Below, in pieces: positions 26,131 to 34,920 of a DNA stretch of 64,000 nt. Under the pieces are notes generated by a model. The model was not told where the DNA came from, searched no databases, and was given only the letters and a program-made list of their open reading frames with translations. A program made the translations under genes and the position numbers. Numbering within the stretch: the first letter of the stretch is position 1; each line of letters opens with the position of its first letter. Source of the stretch: Variovorax sp. OK212 (GTDB lineage Bacteria > Pseudomonadota > Gammaproteobacteria > Burkholderiales > Burkholderiaceae_C); contig NZ_FOLP01000005.1 of the NCBI RefSeq assembly GCF_900112425.1, forward strand, positions 1 through 64,000. Reading direction: 5' to 3'.

Positions 26131-26772
26131 TCAGGCTTCTTCTTTGCGCGCCCAGACGATGCAGCGCTCGGCATCAAGGCCAGGCACCGTCAGTTGTTCC
26201 ACGTGAAACACTGACACGCCCTTGGGCAAGGCAGCGAGTTCGTCGCTGGGCATCTTGCCCTTCATGGCCAGCCAAACGCCGCCGGGCGCCAGCAGCTTCA
26301 TCGAGCCGTTGAAGAAGTCCGGCAGCGAGGCGAAGGCGCGGGAGCTGATCACCTCGTAGCTGCCTTCGAGCAGTTCGACCCGCGCGTGAAGGCCGCGCAG
26401 ATTGGGCAACTCCAGCTCGGCCGACACCTGCTGCACGAAGGCCGCCTTCTTGGCCACGGCATCGAGGCAACTCACGTCCAGATCGGGCCGCATGATGGCG
26501 ATGACCACGCCGGGCAGACCGCCGCCCGAGCCCACGTCGAGCAGCTTGCCCTTCCCCGCGCACTCGCGCTGCAGCGGCGCGACCGCCGCGAGGCTGTCGA
26601 GCAGGTGGTGCGTGAGCACGCTGGCCGGGTCGCGCAGCGCCGTCAGGTTGTAGACCTTGTTCCACTTGAGCATCAGCGTGCCGTAGGCCAGCAGCTGCTC
26701 GGCCTGCTTGTCCGACAGCGTGACTCCCAGCGCGGTGGCGCCCGCGCGCAGCGTATCGATCGGCGCCGTCAT
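26131..26772 (-). CDS. rsmG: 16S rRNA (guanine(527)-N(7))-methyltransferase RsmG
   Basis: 213 residues. The SAM-binding motif [20 protein letters not shown], the conserved [14 protein letters not shown] and the later [15 protein letters not shown] segment identify RsmG (GidB). It methylates G527 of 16S rRNA. The start overlaps the mnmG stop by 4 nt (ATGA). A near-perfect parS site is embedded in the coding sequence (26195-26210), where it encodes part of SVFHVEQLT. Confidence 0.95.
   Translation of the reverse strand: MTAPIDTLRAGATALGVTLSDKQAEQLLAYGTLMLKWNKVYNLTALRDPASVLTHHLLDSLAAVAPLQRECAGKGKLLDVGSGGGLPGVVIAIMRPDLDVSCLDAVAKKAAFVQQVSAELELPNLRGLHARVELLEGSYEVISSRAFASLPDFFNGSMKLLAPGGVWLAMKGKMPSDELAALPKGVSVFHVEQLTVPGLDAERCIVWARKEEA
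26195..26210. promoter_or_regulatory. parS site (ParB-binding), one mismatch
   Basis: TGTTCCACGTGAAACA differs from the consensus TGTTTCACGTGAAACA at one base (position 5). It lies within rsmG, 1.1 kb from a perfect copy and close to parA and parB. Confidence 0.85.
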
Positions 26773-28742
26773 TCGGCGGACTGCGGCTCGGCGGCTGCTT
26801 CCGTGGTGGCATTGCCTGCATCGGCATCGCGGGCGAAAGCCTTGTGGCCGCCCTTTCGCAGGTGAATCATCAGCAGCGAGATGGCTGCTGGCGTCACGCC
26901 GGAGATGCGCGAGGCCAGGCCCAGCGTCTCGGGGCGGTGCTTGTCCAGCTTCTGGCGCACCTCGAAGCTCAGCGCCTTGACCTGCCCGTAGTCGAAATCG
27001 GCGGGCAGCTTCAGGTTTTCGAAGTGCGCGGCACGCTCCACTTCGTCGTGCTGACGCTCGATGTAGCCCGAATACTTGGCCGAGATCTCGATCTGCTCGA
27101 TCTCGGTTTCGGTCAGGGGCACCGATGTACCGTACTTTCCGCCGTCCAGCGACATCAGCATCTGGTAGTTCACATCAGGCCGGCGCAGCAGGTCGGCCAG
27201 GTTGTATTCGTGGTCGATGGCCTTGCCCAGCACCCGCTCCGACTCCGACGCCGGCAGGTTGCGCGGGTTGACCCAGATCGACTTGAGCCGCTGTGTTTCA
27301 CGTGAAACAGCATCGCGCTTGCGGCTGAAAGCGTCCCAGCGCGCGTCGTCCACCAAGCCCAGCTTGCGTCCTGCTTCGGTCAGGCGCATGTCGGCGTTGT
27401 CCTCGCGCAGCTGCAGGCGGAACTCGGCGCGGCTGGTGAACATGCGGTACGGCTCGGTCACGCCCTTGGTGATCAGGTCGTCGACCAGCACGCCCAGGTA
27501 GGCCTCGTCGCGGCGCGGCAGCCAGGCGTCTTCGCCCCGGCATTGCAGCGCGGCGTTGATGCCGGCGAACAGGCCCTGCGCCGCGGCTTCTTCGTAGCCG
27601 GTGGTGCCGTTGATCTGCCCGGCAAAGAACAGGCCCTTGACCGAGCGGGTCTCGAAGCTGCTCTTGAGTTCGCGCGGATCGAAGTAGTCGTACTCGATGG
27701 CGTAGCCGGGACGCAGGATGTGCGCGTTCTCCAGGCCGGGCATCGAACGCACCAGCTGGTACTGGATGTCGAACGGCAGGCTGGTCGAGATTCCGTTCGG
27801 GTAGTACTCGTTGGTCGTCAGGCCTTCGGGTTCCAGGAAGATCTGGTGGCTTTCCTTGTCTGCAAAGCGGTTGATCTTGTCTTCCACGCTCGGGCAGTAG
27901 CGCGGGCCCACGCCGTCGATCTTGCCGGTGAACATCGGGCTGCGGTCGAAGCCCGAGCGAATGATGTCGTGCGTCTGCGCGTTGGTGTGGGTGATCCAGC
28001 AAGCCATCTGCCGCGGATGCATGTCGGTGCGGCCCATGAAGCTGAACACCGGCATCGGCCCTGCCCCGCCCGGCATGCCGTCGCCCGGCTGCTCGGTGCA
28101 CTTGGAGAAGTCGATGCTGCGGCCGTCCAGGCGCGGCGGCGTGCCGGTCTTCAGGCGGCCTTGCGGCAGCTTCAGTTCCTTCAGGCGCGCCGACAGGCTG
28201 ATGGCCGGCGGGTCGCCCGCGCGGCCGGCCTGGTAGTTGTCGAGGCCGACGTGGATGCGGCCGTCGAGGAAGGTGCCCGCGGTCAGCACCACGGTGCGCG
28301 CACGGAAGGCAATGCCCACCTGCGTGACGGCGCCGACCACGCGGTCGCCCTCCACCATCAGGTCGTCGACGGCTTGCTGGAACAGGCTCAGGTTCGGCTG
28401 GTTCTCCAGGCGATGGCGGATCGCGGCCTTGTACAGCACGCGGTCGGCCTGCGCACGGGTGGCGCGCACGGCCGGGCCCTTGCTCGAATTGAGAATGCGG
28501 AACTGGATGCCGGCCTCGTCGGTGGCAATGGCCATGGCGCCGCCGAGCGCATCCACCTCTTTCACCAGGTGGCCCTTGCCGATGCCGCCAATCGACGGGT
28601 TGCAGCTCATCTGCCCCAGCGTCTCGATGTTGTGGGAGAGCAGCAGCGTCTTGGCGCCCATGCGCGCGGCGGCGAGCGCGGCTTCGGTGCCGGCATGGCC
28701 ACCGCCGACGACGATCACGTCGAATTCTTCGGGGTACAGCAT
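26769..28742 (-). CDS. mnmG: tRNA uridine-5-carboxymethylaminomethyl modification enzyme MnmG
   Basis: 657 residues from ATG 28742 ([20 protein letters not shown]). The FAD motif [19 protein letters not shown], the conserved [22 protein letters not shown], the KTGTPPR and [19 protein letters not shown] motifs are all intact, as is the C-terminal domain that binds MnmE. With MnmE it modifies wobble uridines. It is upstream of rsmG with a 4-nt overlap. A perfect parS site is embedded (27294-27309). Confidence 0.97.
   Translation of the reverse strand: MLYPEEFDVIVVGGGHAGTEAALAAARMGAKTLLLSHNIETLGQMSCNPSIGGIGKGHLVKEVDALGGAMAIATDEAGIQFRILNSSKGPAVRATRAQADRVLYKAAIRHRLENQPNLSLFQQAVDDLMVEGDRVVGAVTQVGIAFRARTVVLTAGTFLDGRIHVGLDNYQAGRAGDPPAISLSARLKELKLPQGRLKTGTPPRLDGRSIDFSKCTEQPGDGMPGGAGPMPVFSFMGRTDMHPRQMACWITHTNAQTHDIIRSGFDRSPMFTGKIDGVGPRYCPSVEDKINRFADKESHQIFLEPEGLTTNEYYPNGISTSLPFDIQYQLVRSMPGLENAHILRPGYAIEYDYFDPRELKSSFETRSVKGLFFAGQINGTTGYEEAAAQGLFAGINAALQCRGEDAWLPRRDEAYLGVLVDDLITKGVTEPYRMFTSRAEFRLQLREDNADMRLTEAGRKLGLVDDARWDAFSRKRDAVSRETQRLKSIWVNPRNLPASESERVLGKAIDHEYNLADLLRRPDVNYQMLMSLDGGKYGTSVPLTETEIEQIEISAKYSGYIERQHDEVERAAHFENLKLPADFDYGQVKALSFEVRQKLDKHRPETLGLASRISGVTPAAISLLMIHLRKGGHKAFARDADAGNATTEAAAEPQSAE
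27294..27309. promoter_or_regulatory. parS site (ParB-binding), perfect
   Basis: TGTTTCACGTGAAACA is an exact match to the universal bacterial parS and sits inside mnmG, where it encodes part of AVSRETQRL. Confidence 0.95.
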
Positions 28743-28885
28743 TTGAAATGGGGGGCGCACAACTGACGCGTGCGCGGCGCAAAAGGGGGCGCCAATTTTA
28801 ATCGGCCAAGCCGATTTGCGCCCGTTGTGTGGACAAGCTAGAGGGCCATGCCAAATAGGCCTCTACCGCGCACCCATATTGAATA

Positions 28886-28910
28886 GTTTGCTATTTATTT
28901 GATAGCAAAC
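28886..28910. terminator. Hairpin downstream of the transglutaminase gene
   Basis: GTTTGCTAT (28886-28894) pairs perfectly with ATAGCAAAC (28902-28910) around a 7-nt loop. It begins 9 nt beyond the end of the transglutaminase gene and about 145 nt upstream of mnmG. It resembles the palindrome at 24349-24367. No long T-tract, so the terminator assignment is tentative. Confidence 0.45.
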
Positions 28911-28918
28911 AACCCGCG

Positions 28919-29806
28919 TCAGCCGGTCACTTCCTCGACTTGCACCACGGGCACCGGCTTCTCGATGCCGACCAACGCGCCAGTGGGCGGCGGCGCCTTC
29001 GAGGGTTGCAGGCTCTCGTCCTGCAGCTCGCGGATGCTCAGGCGCTTGTCGGTCATGCGCACGTTGCCGAAGATCGTGCAGAAGGCCACGTCCTTGGCAT
29101 CGCGCCCGGTGCCCACGCGCACCAGCCGGTCGACCGGCGCCATGCGCGTCGGATCGAACAGCACCCACTGCCCGCCGAGCCACGCTTCGAACACGGCGTG
29201 AAAGTCTTGCGGCGGCTCGTCGAACCACACGTAGCCCACCACCAGCCGCGCCGGAATGTTCAGCGCGCGGCAGAAGGTGATGCCCAGGTGGGCGAAGTCG
29301 CGGCACACGCCGGCGCGTTCCACGAACACCTCGCGCGCGGTGGTGGTCGAGTCGCTGGTGCCGGGCTCGTAGGCGATGCTGTCGTGGATCCAGTCGACGA
29401 TGGCCTGCACGCGGCCGATGCCGGGCGGCAGGTCGCCGAACAGCTGCTGCGCGCAGCGCGACATCAGGTCCGACTCGCAGTAGCGCGTCGGCATCATGTA
29501 GTGCAGCACCTCGTCGGGCACTTCGTTCACGGGCACCTCGCGCAGGTCGGGCGGCACCAGCACGTGGGCGCGCTGCACCGTGGCCTTGTAGCTGATCTTC
29601 AGCGGGCCCGGCCGCGCGTCGAAGCGAATGAAGCGGTTGCCGCTCGACTCGTCGCAGAACACCTGCATCTCGGTCGGCGGGTCGATGGCCAGTTCTTCGC
29701 TGATCACCGCCTGCGCGCCCGAGCGCGCCGCCTCGATGTTGAGCAGCAGGTGGGCCGGCGCGGCCACTTCATAGTCGAGTTGGGCGTCGACGTGCGAGAT
29801 GTGCAT
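28919..29806 (-). CDS. Transglutaminase-like (cysteine protease fold) protein
   Basis: 295 residues from ATG 29806. The N-terminal beta domain (HISHVDAQLDYEVAAPAHLLL) is followed by the transglutaminase core with the catalytic Cys in ERAGVCRDFAHLG, His in DFHAVFEAWLGG and Asp in VLFDPTRMAP. Such proteins act as peptidases or in peptide cross-linking, often beside ATP-grasp and alpha-E genes that are absent here. The role is undefined. A DUF1328 membrane protein gene ends 16 bp upstream. Confidence 0.85.
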   Translation of the reverse strand: MHISHVDAQLDYEVAAPAHLLLNIEAARSGAQAVISEELAIDPPTEMQVFCDESSGNRFIRFDARPGPLKISYKATVQRAHVLVPPDLREVPVNEVPDEVLHYMMPTRYCESDLMSRCAQQLFGDLPPGIGRVQAIVDWIHDSIAYEPGTSDSTTTAREVFVERAGVCRDFAHLGITFCRALNIPARLVVGYVWFDEPPQDFHAVFEAWLGGQWVLFDPTRMAPVDRLVRVGTGRDAKDVAFCTIFGNVRMTDKRLSIRELQDESLQPSKAPPPTGALVGIEKPVPVVQVEEVTG

Positions 29807-29822
29807 GGGCAACTTCAGTGTG

Positions 29823-30008
29823 TCAGTCGAGTGCTTTTTTCACCGCGCCCACGCCGAGGGCGGCGAGCACGACGAACAGCACGGCCAGCACCAGGAACAG
29901 GCCGAACAGCAGCTTGGCAATGCCGGCGGCGCCGGCGGCCACGCCACCGAAGCCCAGCAGGCCGGCCACCAGCGAGATGACCGCAAAGATGATCGCGTAC
30001 TTCAACAT
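29823..30008 (-). CDS. DUF1328 (YtjA/UPF0391) small membrane protein
   Basis: 61 residues, mostly hydrophobic: [20 protein letters not shown], then a Gly/Ala-rich turn and a second helix [18 protein letters not shown]. This is the compact two-helix DUF1328 family, often stress-induced, with no established mechanism. It is probably co-transcribed with the transglutaminase gene. Confidence 0.88.
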   Translation of the reverse strand: MLKYAIIFAVISLVAGLLGFGGVAAGAAGIAKLLFGLFLVLAVLFVVLAALGVGAVKKALD

Positions 30009-30198
30009 TCACATGCTCCTTCGGCAGGACCCTGCCCGCCGTGCCACGCAGCTTAGGAAACGGCGCACGCGGCCTTGATAGTCGGCCCGCGCGTGGCGCC
30101 GTAGGACAAAAACGCGACGCCACCGGATTCGCCCGCATCCGCTAGCATCTGCCGCGGTCTCCCACAACAATCACCTCGTCATCCATTGGAGTTTTTGA

Positions 30199-30807
30199 AT
30201 GAAGCTGTACTACTCGCCCGGCGCCTGCTCGCTCTCGCCCCACATCGCGCTGCATGAGGCAGGCATTGCCATCGAACCCGTGCTGGCCAGCACCAAGAGC
30301 CACAAGCTGCAAGACGGCACCGACTACTACGGCATCAACCCGCTGGGCTACGTGCCGATGCTCGAACTCGACGACGGCACGCGCCTGCGCGAAGGCCCGG
30401 CCATCCTGCAATACATTGCCGACCTCGCGCCCACCAAGAACCTCGCGCCGGCCAACGGCACGCTGCAGCGCTACCGCCTGCAGGAGTGGCTGACCTTCAT
30501 CGGCACCGAAGTGCACAAGGGCTTCAGCCCGCTGTTCAACCCGAACATGCCCGAAGAAGCCAAGACCATCTTCAAGGACAAGCTGGCCTCGCGCTTCAAG
30601 TGGCTCGACAGCGAACTGGCCAACAAGCAGTACCTGATGGGCGAGCACTTCAGCGTGGCCGACGGCTACCTGTTCACCGTGACCAACTGGACCAAGCCCA
30701 CGGGCGTGGACATCTCCGGCTACCCCAACCTGCAGGCCTGGCACGCGCGCGTGGGCGCCCGCCCCGCGGTGCAGGAAGCCATGAAGGCCGAAGGCCTGCT
30801 GAAGTAA
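30199..30807 (+). CDS. Glutathione S-transferase (beta-class-like)
   Basis: 202 residues. The thioredoxin-fold N-terminus MKLYYSPGACSLSPHIALHE contains the Cys/Ser active-site region of bacterial beta-class GSTs, followed by GYVPMLELDD (cis-Pro) and REGPAILQYIADL (glutathione-binding Gly-Pro-Ala). The helical C-domain includes FSVADGYLFTVTNW. A strong terminator follows at 30871. Confidence 0.9.
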   Translation: MKLYYSPGACSLSPHIALHEAGIAIEPVLASTKSHKLQDGTDYYGINPLGYVPMLELDDGTRLREGPAILQYIADLAPTKNLAPANGTLQRYRLQEWLTFIGTEVHKGFSPLFNPNMPEEAKTIFKDKLASRFKWLDSELANKQYLMGEHFSVADGYLFTVTNWTKPTGVDISGYPNLQAWHARVGARPAVQEAMKAEGLLK

Positions 30808-30870
30808 GCAAGCCGGCTCAGCCAGGCGGCCGGCGGCTCCCTCAGGGAAAACCCGGCCCGCTTCAGCCAC

Positions 30871-30895
30871 AAGCCGCATGAAGCGGCTTTTTTTT
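30871..30895 (+). terminator. Rho-independent terminator of the GST gene
   Basis: AAGCCGC (30871-30877) pairs with GCGGCTT (30883-30889) around a 5-nt loop and is followed by six T residues. It lies 64 nt after the GST stop. Confidence 0.85.
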
Positions 30896-30912
30896 CGGGC
30901 GACGCTAGGCGC

Positions 30913-31710
30913 ATGCCCGAACTACCTCCCTCCTCTCCTTCTGCTTGCGCGGAACTGCGCGAAGACATGCGTGGCCCCGTCATGTGGCTCACCATCGCGC
31001 GCGAAGAACGCCGCAACGCCCTCGACGCCGCGGTCATCGCCGGCCTGGGCGACGCCATCGCGCGCGCCAATGCGGACACGGCTGTGCGAGCGGTGGTCAT
31101 CACCGGCGCCGGCACGCGCGCCTTCTGCGCGGGCGCCGACCTGCAAAGCGGCACCTCCTTCAAGTTCGACTACGCCGCGCCCTACCAGGCCATGGCCAAC
31201 CTGTTTCGCCAGGCCCGGCAATCGACCGTGCCGCTGATCGCGCGCGTCAACGGCGCCTGCATGGCTGGCGGCATGGGGCTCATGGCGATGTGCGACATGG
31301 CCGTGGCCAGCCGCCAGGCCGTGTTCGGCCTGCCCGAGGTGAAGGTCGGCGTGTTTCCCGCGCAGGTGCTCAGCGTGCTCGGCGGGTTGCTGCCGCGCCG
31401 CGTGCTGGCCGAGATGTGCATCACGGGCGAGCCCATCGACGCCGCTCAGGCACTCGCGCTCAACCTCGTGAACCGCGTGAGCGACGACGTCGACGAGAGC
31501 GTCGACTGGCTGCTCGCCCGCATGCTCGACAAATCGCCCGCCGCCATCCGCCGCGGCCTGTACACGCTGAAGAAGATCGAGACGATGGCCTTCGAGGAAT
31601 CGATGGCCTTCACCGAAAGCCAGATCGGCCTGTTCGCACTGACCGAAGATGCCGCGGAAGGACAACTGGCCTTCCGCGAGAAACGCAAGCCGCAATGGAG
31701 TGGACGATGA
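30913..31710 (+). CDS. Enoyl-CoA hydratase/isomerase family protein
   Basis: 265 residues. The crotonase fold is evident: oxyanion-hole segments AFCAGADLQSG and NGACMAGGMGLMAMCDMAVA, and the Glu-bearing GLPEVKVGVFPAQVLSVLGG. It is upstream of and overlaps the AtuA-like gene by 4 nt, so both probably serve one catabolic route for branched or unsaturated acyl-CoAs, such as acyclic terpenes or leucine. The substrate is not shown by sequence. Confidence 0.87.
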   Translation: MPELPPSSPSACAELREDMRGPVMWLTIAREERRNALDAAVIAGLGDAIARANADTAVRAVVITGAGTRAFCAGADLQSGTSFKFDYAAPYQAMANLFRQARQSTVPLIARVNGACMAGGMGLMAMCDMAVASRQAVFGLPEVKVGVFPAQVLSVLGGLLPRRVLAEMCITGEPIDAAQALALNLVNRVSDDVDESVDWLLARMLDKSPAAIRRGLYTLKKIETMAFEESMAFTESQIGLFALTEDAAEGQLAFREKRKPQWSGR

Positions 31711-33572
31711 GCAGCAGGAACAGCAACGACGACGGCAACAGCGAACGCATCGTCCGCATCGGCGGCGCCTCGGGCTTCTGGGGCGACAGCAGCGTGGGCG
31801 CGCCGCAGCTCGTGGGCAGCGGGCAGATCGACTACCTCGTGTTCGACTACCTCGCCGAACTCACCATGTCGATCCTGGCGGGCGCGCGGCTGAAGAAGCC
31901 CGAGCTCGGCTATGCGACCGACTTCGTTTCCGTCGCGATGAAGGCCGTGCTGAAGGACGTCGTGGAACAGGGCATCCGCGTGGTGAGCAACGCGGGCGGC
32001 GTCAATCCGCAAGGCTGCGCGGATGCGCTCGCAGCACTCGCCGCGGAGCAAGGCATCGCACTGAAGATCGCGGTGGTGAGCGGCGACGACGTGTCCGCGC
32101 TGCTGCCGCAACTGCGCCAGTCGCAGCCGCCCGTGCGCGAACTGCAAAGCGGCGCGGCCTTGCCCGAGCGCGTGCTCACCGCCAACGCCTACCTCGGCGC
32201 GCGCCCGATCCAGGCCGCGCTCGACGCGGGCGCGCAGGTGGTCATCACCGGGCGCTGCGTCGACTCGGCCGTGACGCTCGGCGTGCTCATGCACGAGTTC
32301 CGGTGGCAGCCCGGCGACTTCGACCTGCTCGCGGCCGGCAGCCTCGCGGGCCACATCATCGAATGCGGCTGCCAGGCCACCGGCGGCCTGCACACCGACT
32401 GGGACACCGTGCCCGACTGGCCCAACATCGGCTACCCCATCGTCGAGTGCAGCGCCGACGGCAGCTTCGTCGTCACCAAGCCCGCGGGCACCGGCGGCAA
32501 GCTCGTGCCCGCGGTGGTGGGCGAGCAGATGCTCTACGAAATCGGCGACCCCGCCGCCTACCTGCTGCCCGACGTCACGGCCGACTTCACGCAGGTGCGC
32601 ATCGCGCAGGCCGGCGAGCACCGCGTGCGCGTGCACGGCGCGCGCGGCCGTGCGCCGAGCGCGAGCTACAAGGTCAGCGCCACGCATGTCGACGGCTTCA
32701 AGACGGCGGCGCAGCTGACCATCGTGGGCTTCGACGCGGTGGCCAAGGCGCGGCGCACGGGCGAGGCGATCCTGGCGCGCACCGGTGCGCTCTTCGCCCG
32801 GTACGGCTTCGGCCCGTACAGCGGCACGCAGCTCGAGGTGCTCGGCGCGGAGTCGTGCTACGGGCCGCATGCGCAGACGCAGGCGCAGCAGATCCGCGAG
32901 GCCGTGCTGAGGCTCGCGGTGACGCACCCGCGCAAGGACGCGCTGGAGCTGTTCGCGCGCGAGGTGGCGCCGGCCGGCACCTCGTGGTCTCCGGGCACCA
33001 CGGGCGCGGGCGGCGGACGGGCCTCGGTGTCGCCGTCGATCCGGCAGTACGCGTTCCTGCTCGACAAGTCGCTGGTGGAGGCCCGCGTGCACATCGGCGG
33101 CGAGCGCATCGAGCTGCCGCGCGCCGAAGCACCGGTTGCGGGCGACCTTCCCGCAGTGTCCACGGCACCCTCCGCGCCCGCCAAGGCCCCGGCGACCGAT
33201 GCCGCCCCCCTGGCCCCGGACACCGTCGAAGTGCCCCTCATTCGCCTCGCCTGGGCCCGCAGCGGCGACAAGGGCGACACGTCGAACATCGGCGTGATCG
33301 CCCGCCACCCCGAGCTGCTGCCGCTGCTGCGCGAACAGCTCACCGAGGCGCGCGTGGCCGAATGGCTCGCGCACCTCGTGAAGGGCCGCGTCACGCGCCA
33401 CGACGTGCCGGGCATCGGCGCCTTCAACTTCGTCTGCGAGCAGGCGCTGGGCGGCGGCGGCATGGCCTCGCTGCGCAACGACCCGCTGGGCAAGGGCATG
33501 GGGCAGATCCTGCTGGCCATTCCGATGCGCGTGGACCCGGCCGAACTGGCCCGGCTTTCGTTGCCCCTCTAG
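31707..33572 (+). CDS. Acyclic terpene utilisation AtuA-like protein (DUF1446)
   Basis: 621 residues from ATG 31707, overlapping the hydratase gene. The N-terminal DUF1446 core contains RIGGASGFWGDSSVGAPQL, GIRVVSNAGGVNPQGCADAL and VITGRCVDSAVTLGVLMHE. An Ala/Pro linker (about 500-520) leads to the second AtuA-like ferredoxin-fold domain with LAWARSGDKGDTSNIGVIAR. Pseudomonas AtuA is needed for citronellol/geraniol growth with an unknown enzymatic step. No other atu genes are present, so the pathway may differ. Confidence 0.85.
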   Translation: MSSRNSNDDGNSERIVRIGGASGFWGDSSVGAPQLVGSGQIDYLVFDYLAELTMSILAGARLKKPELGYATDFVSVAMKAVLKDVVEQGIRVVSNAGGVNPQGCADALAALAAEQGIALKIAVVSGDDVSALLPQLRQSQPPVRELQSGAALPERVLTANAYLGARPIQAALDAGAQVVITGRCVDSAVTLGVLMHEFRWQPGDFDLLAAGSLAGHIIECGCQATGGLHTDWDTVPDWPNIGYPIVECSADGSFVVTKPAGTGGKLVPAVVGEQMLYEIGDPAAYLLPDVTADFTQVRIAQAGEHRVRVHGARGRAPSASYKVSATHVDGFKTAAQLTIVGFDAVAKARRTGEAILARTGALFARYGFGPYSGTQLEVLGAESCYGPHAQTQAQQIREAVLRLAVTHPRKDALELFAREVAPAGTSWSPGTTGAGGGRASVSPSIRQYAFLLDKSLVEARVHIGGERIELPRAEAPVAGDLPAVSTAPSAPAKAPATDAAPLAPDTVEVPLIRLAWARSGDKGDTSNIGVIARHPELLPLLREQLTEARVAEWLAHLVKGRVTRHDVPGIGAFNFVCEQALGGGGMASLRNDPLGKGMGQILLAIPMRVDPAELARLSLPL

Positions 33573-33656
33573 CACCAATCGGGACAACCGTGCGACAGCA
33601 GGGTTGAGGCCGGGCGCTTAGCCTTCGCCTGTTTTCAACTCTGCTTCCCTTTCACG

Positions 33657-34760
33657 ATGTCCTCCCTCTTCGACTCCGTCCAGGCCGGCGACCTGAACCT
33701 CGCCAACCGCATCGTGATGGCGCCGCTCACGCGCAACCGGTCGCCCAACGCGATTCCTCCGGACATCGCCACCACCTACTACGCACAGCGCGCCAGCGCC
33801 GGCCTGCTGATCACCGAAGCCACCGCCATCAGCCACCAGGGCCAGGGCTACTCGGACGTGCCCGGCCTCTACGGCACCGAGCAGCTCGACGCCTGGAAGC
33901 GCGTGACCGACGCCGTGCATGCCAAGGACGGCAAGATCGTCGTGCAGCTGTGGCACGTGGGCCGCGTCTCGCACACCGAACTGCAACCCGATGGCGGCAA
34001 GCCCGTGGCGCCATCGGCCATCACCGCCAAGACCAAGACCGTGCTCATCAAGGACGGCGTGCCCGGCTTCGTCGACACCTCCGAGCCGCGCGCGCTCGAC
34101 GCCGGCGAGATCCCCGGCATCGTCCACGCCTTCGCGGTGGCGGCACGCAGCGCGGTGGAAACCGCCGGCTTCGACGGCGTGGAACTGCACGGCGCCAACG
34201 GCTACCTGCTCGACCAGTTCCTGAAGGACGGCAGCAACAAGCGCACCGACGACTACGGCGGCACCATCGAGAACCGCGCGCGCCTGCTGCTGGAAGCCAC
34301 GCGCGCCGTGGTCGACGCGGTGGGTGGCGGCAAGACCGGCATCCGCCTGTCGCCCGTGACGCCAGCCAACGACGCGCACGACAGCAACCCGCAGCCGCTG
34401 TTCACCTATGTGGTGAAGCAGCTCGCGCAGCTGAACCTGGCGTACATCCACATCATCGAAGGCGCCACCGGCGGCCCGCGCGAAATTGCCGACCGCCCCT
34501 TCGACTACGAAGCGCTGAAGGCCGCCTACCGCGAAGCCGGCGGCAAGGCCGCATGGATGGTGAACAACGGCTACGACCGCCCGCTGGCCGAGGAAGCCGT
34601 GAAGGAAGGCGACGACCTCGTGGCCTTCGGCAAGCCCTTCATCTCGAACCCCGACCTGGTGCGCCGCCTGCGCGAGAACGCACCGCTCAACGAGATCGAC
34701 AAGGCCACCATGTACGGTGGCGGCGCCAAGGGCTACACGGACTATCCGGCACTGGCCTGA
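33657..34760 (+). CDS. Alkene reductase / Old Yellow Enzyme family (NemA-like)
   Basis: 367 residues. The TIM-barrel OYE motifs are complete: NRIVMAPLTRNRSPNAIPPD, YYAQRASAGLLITEATAIS, FDGVELHGANGYLLDQFLKD and a C-terminal FGKPFISNPDLVRRL that contacts FMN. These NADPH-dependent flavoenzymes reduce activated alkenes, nitrate esters and N-ethylmaleimide. It stands alone; the T6SS island begins 160 bp downstream. Confidence 0.9.
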   Translation: MSSLFDSVQAGDLNLANRIVMAPLTRNRSPNAIPPDIATTYYAQRASAGLLITEATAISHQGQGYSDVPGLYGTEQLDAWKRVTDAVHAKDGKIVVQLWHVGRVSHTELQPDGGKPVAPSAITAKTKTVLIKDGVPGFVDTSEPRALDAGEIPGIVHAFAVAARSAVETAGFDGVELHGANGYLLDQFLKDGSNKRTDDYGGTIENRARLLLEATRAVVDAVGGGKTGIRLSPVTPANDAHDSNPQPLFTYVVKQLAQLNLAYIHIIEGATGGPREIADRPFDYEALKAAYREAGGKAAWMVNNGYDRPLAEEAVKEGDDLVAFGKPFISNPDLVRRLRENAPLNEIDKATMYGGGAKGYTDYPALA

Positions 34761-34768
34761 TGCCGGCG

Positions 34769-34810
34769 GCGTGGAAAGGTGGGCGCCGCGAGGCTCCACT
34801 TTTTCCACGC
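34769..34810 (+). terminator. Long hairpin after the alkene reductase
   Basis: GCGTGGAAA (34769-34777) pairs with TTTCCACGC (34802-34810), and an inner GTGG/CCAC extends the stem. It starts 9 nt after the reductase stop and may end that transcript before the VgrG operon. No T-tract follows. Confidence 0.5.
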
Positions 34811-34920
34811 CCGGTGGCATTTCTTCAGCCACCTCCGGGTGGTTTGACCATTGTTTGCAGTGCGTGCGCTGATCCCTCCGCAAACTGCCTCGACCTCGTT
34901 CCTTGTCATGGAAGTCGTCG

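Noticed and set aside
28743..28918. Gap upstream of mnmG as replication origin
   Set aside because: Only one imperfect DnaA box (TGTGGACAA near 28832) and no unwinding tract; the 58.5-kb gap is much stronger.
31446..33587. 713-codon minus-strand frame
   Set aside because: Antisense to the clearly homologous AtuA-like gene, with low-complexity Arg/His/Ala composition.
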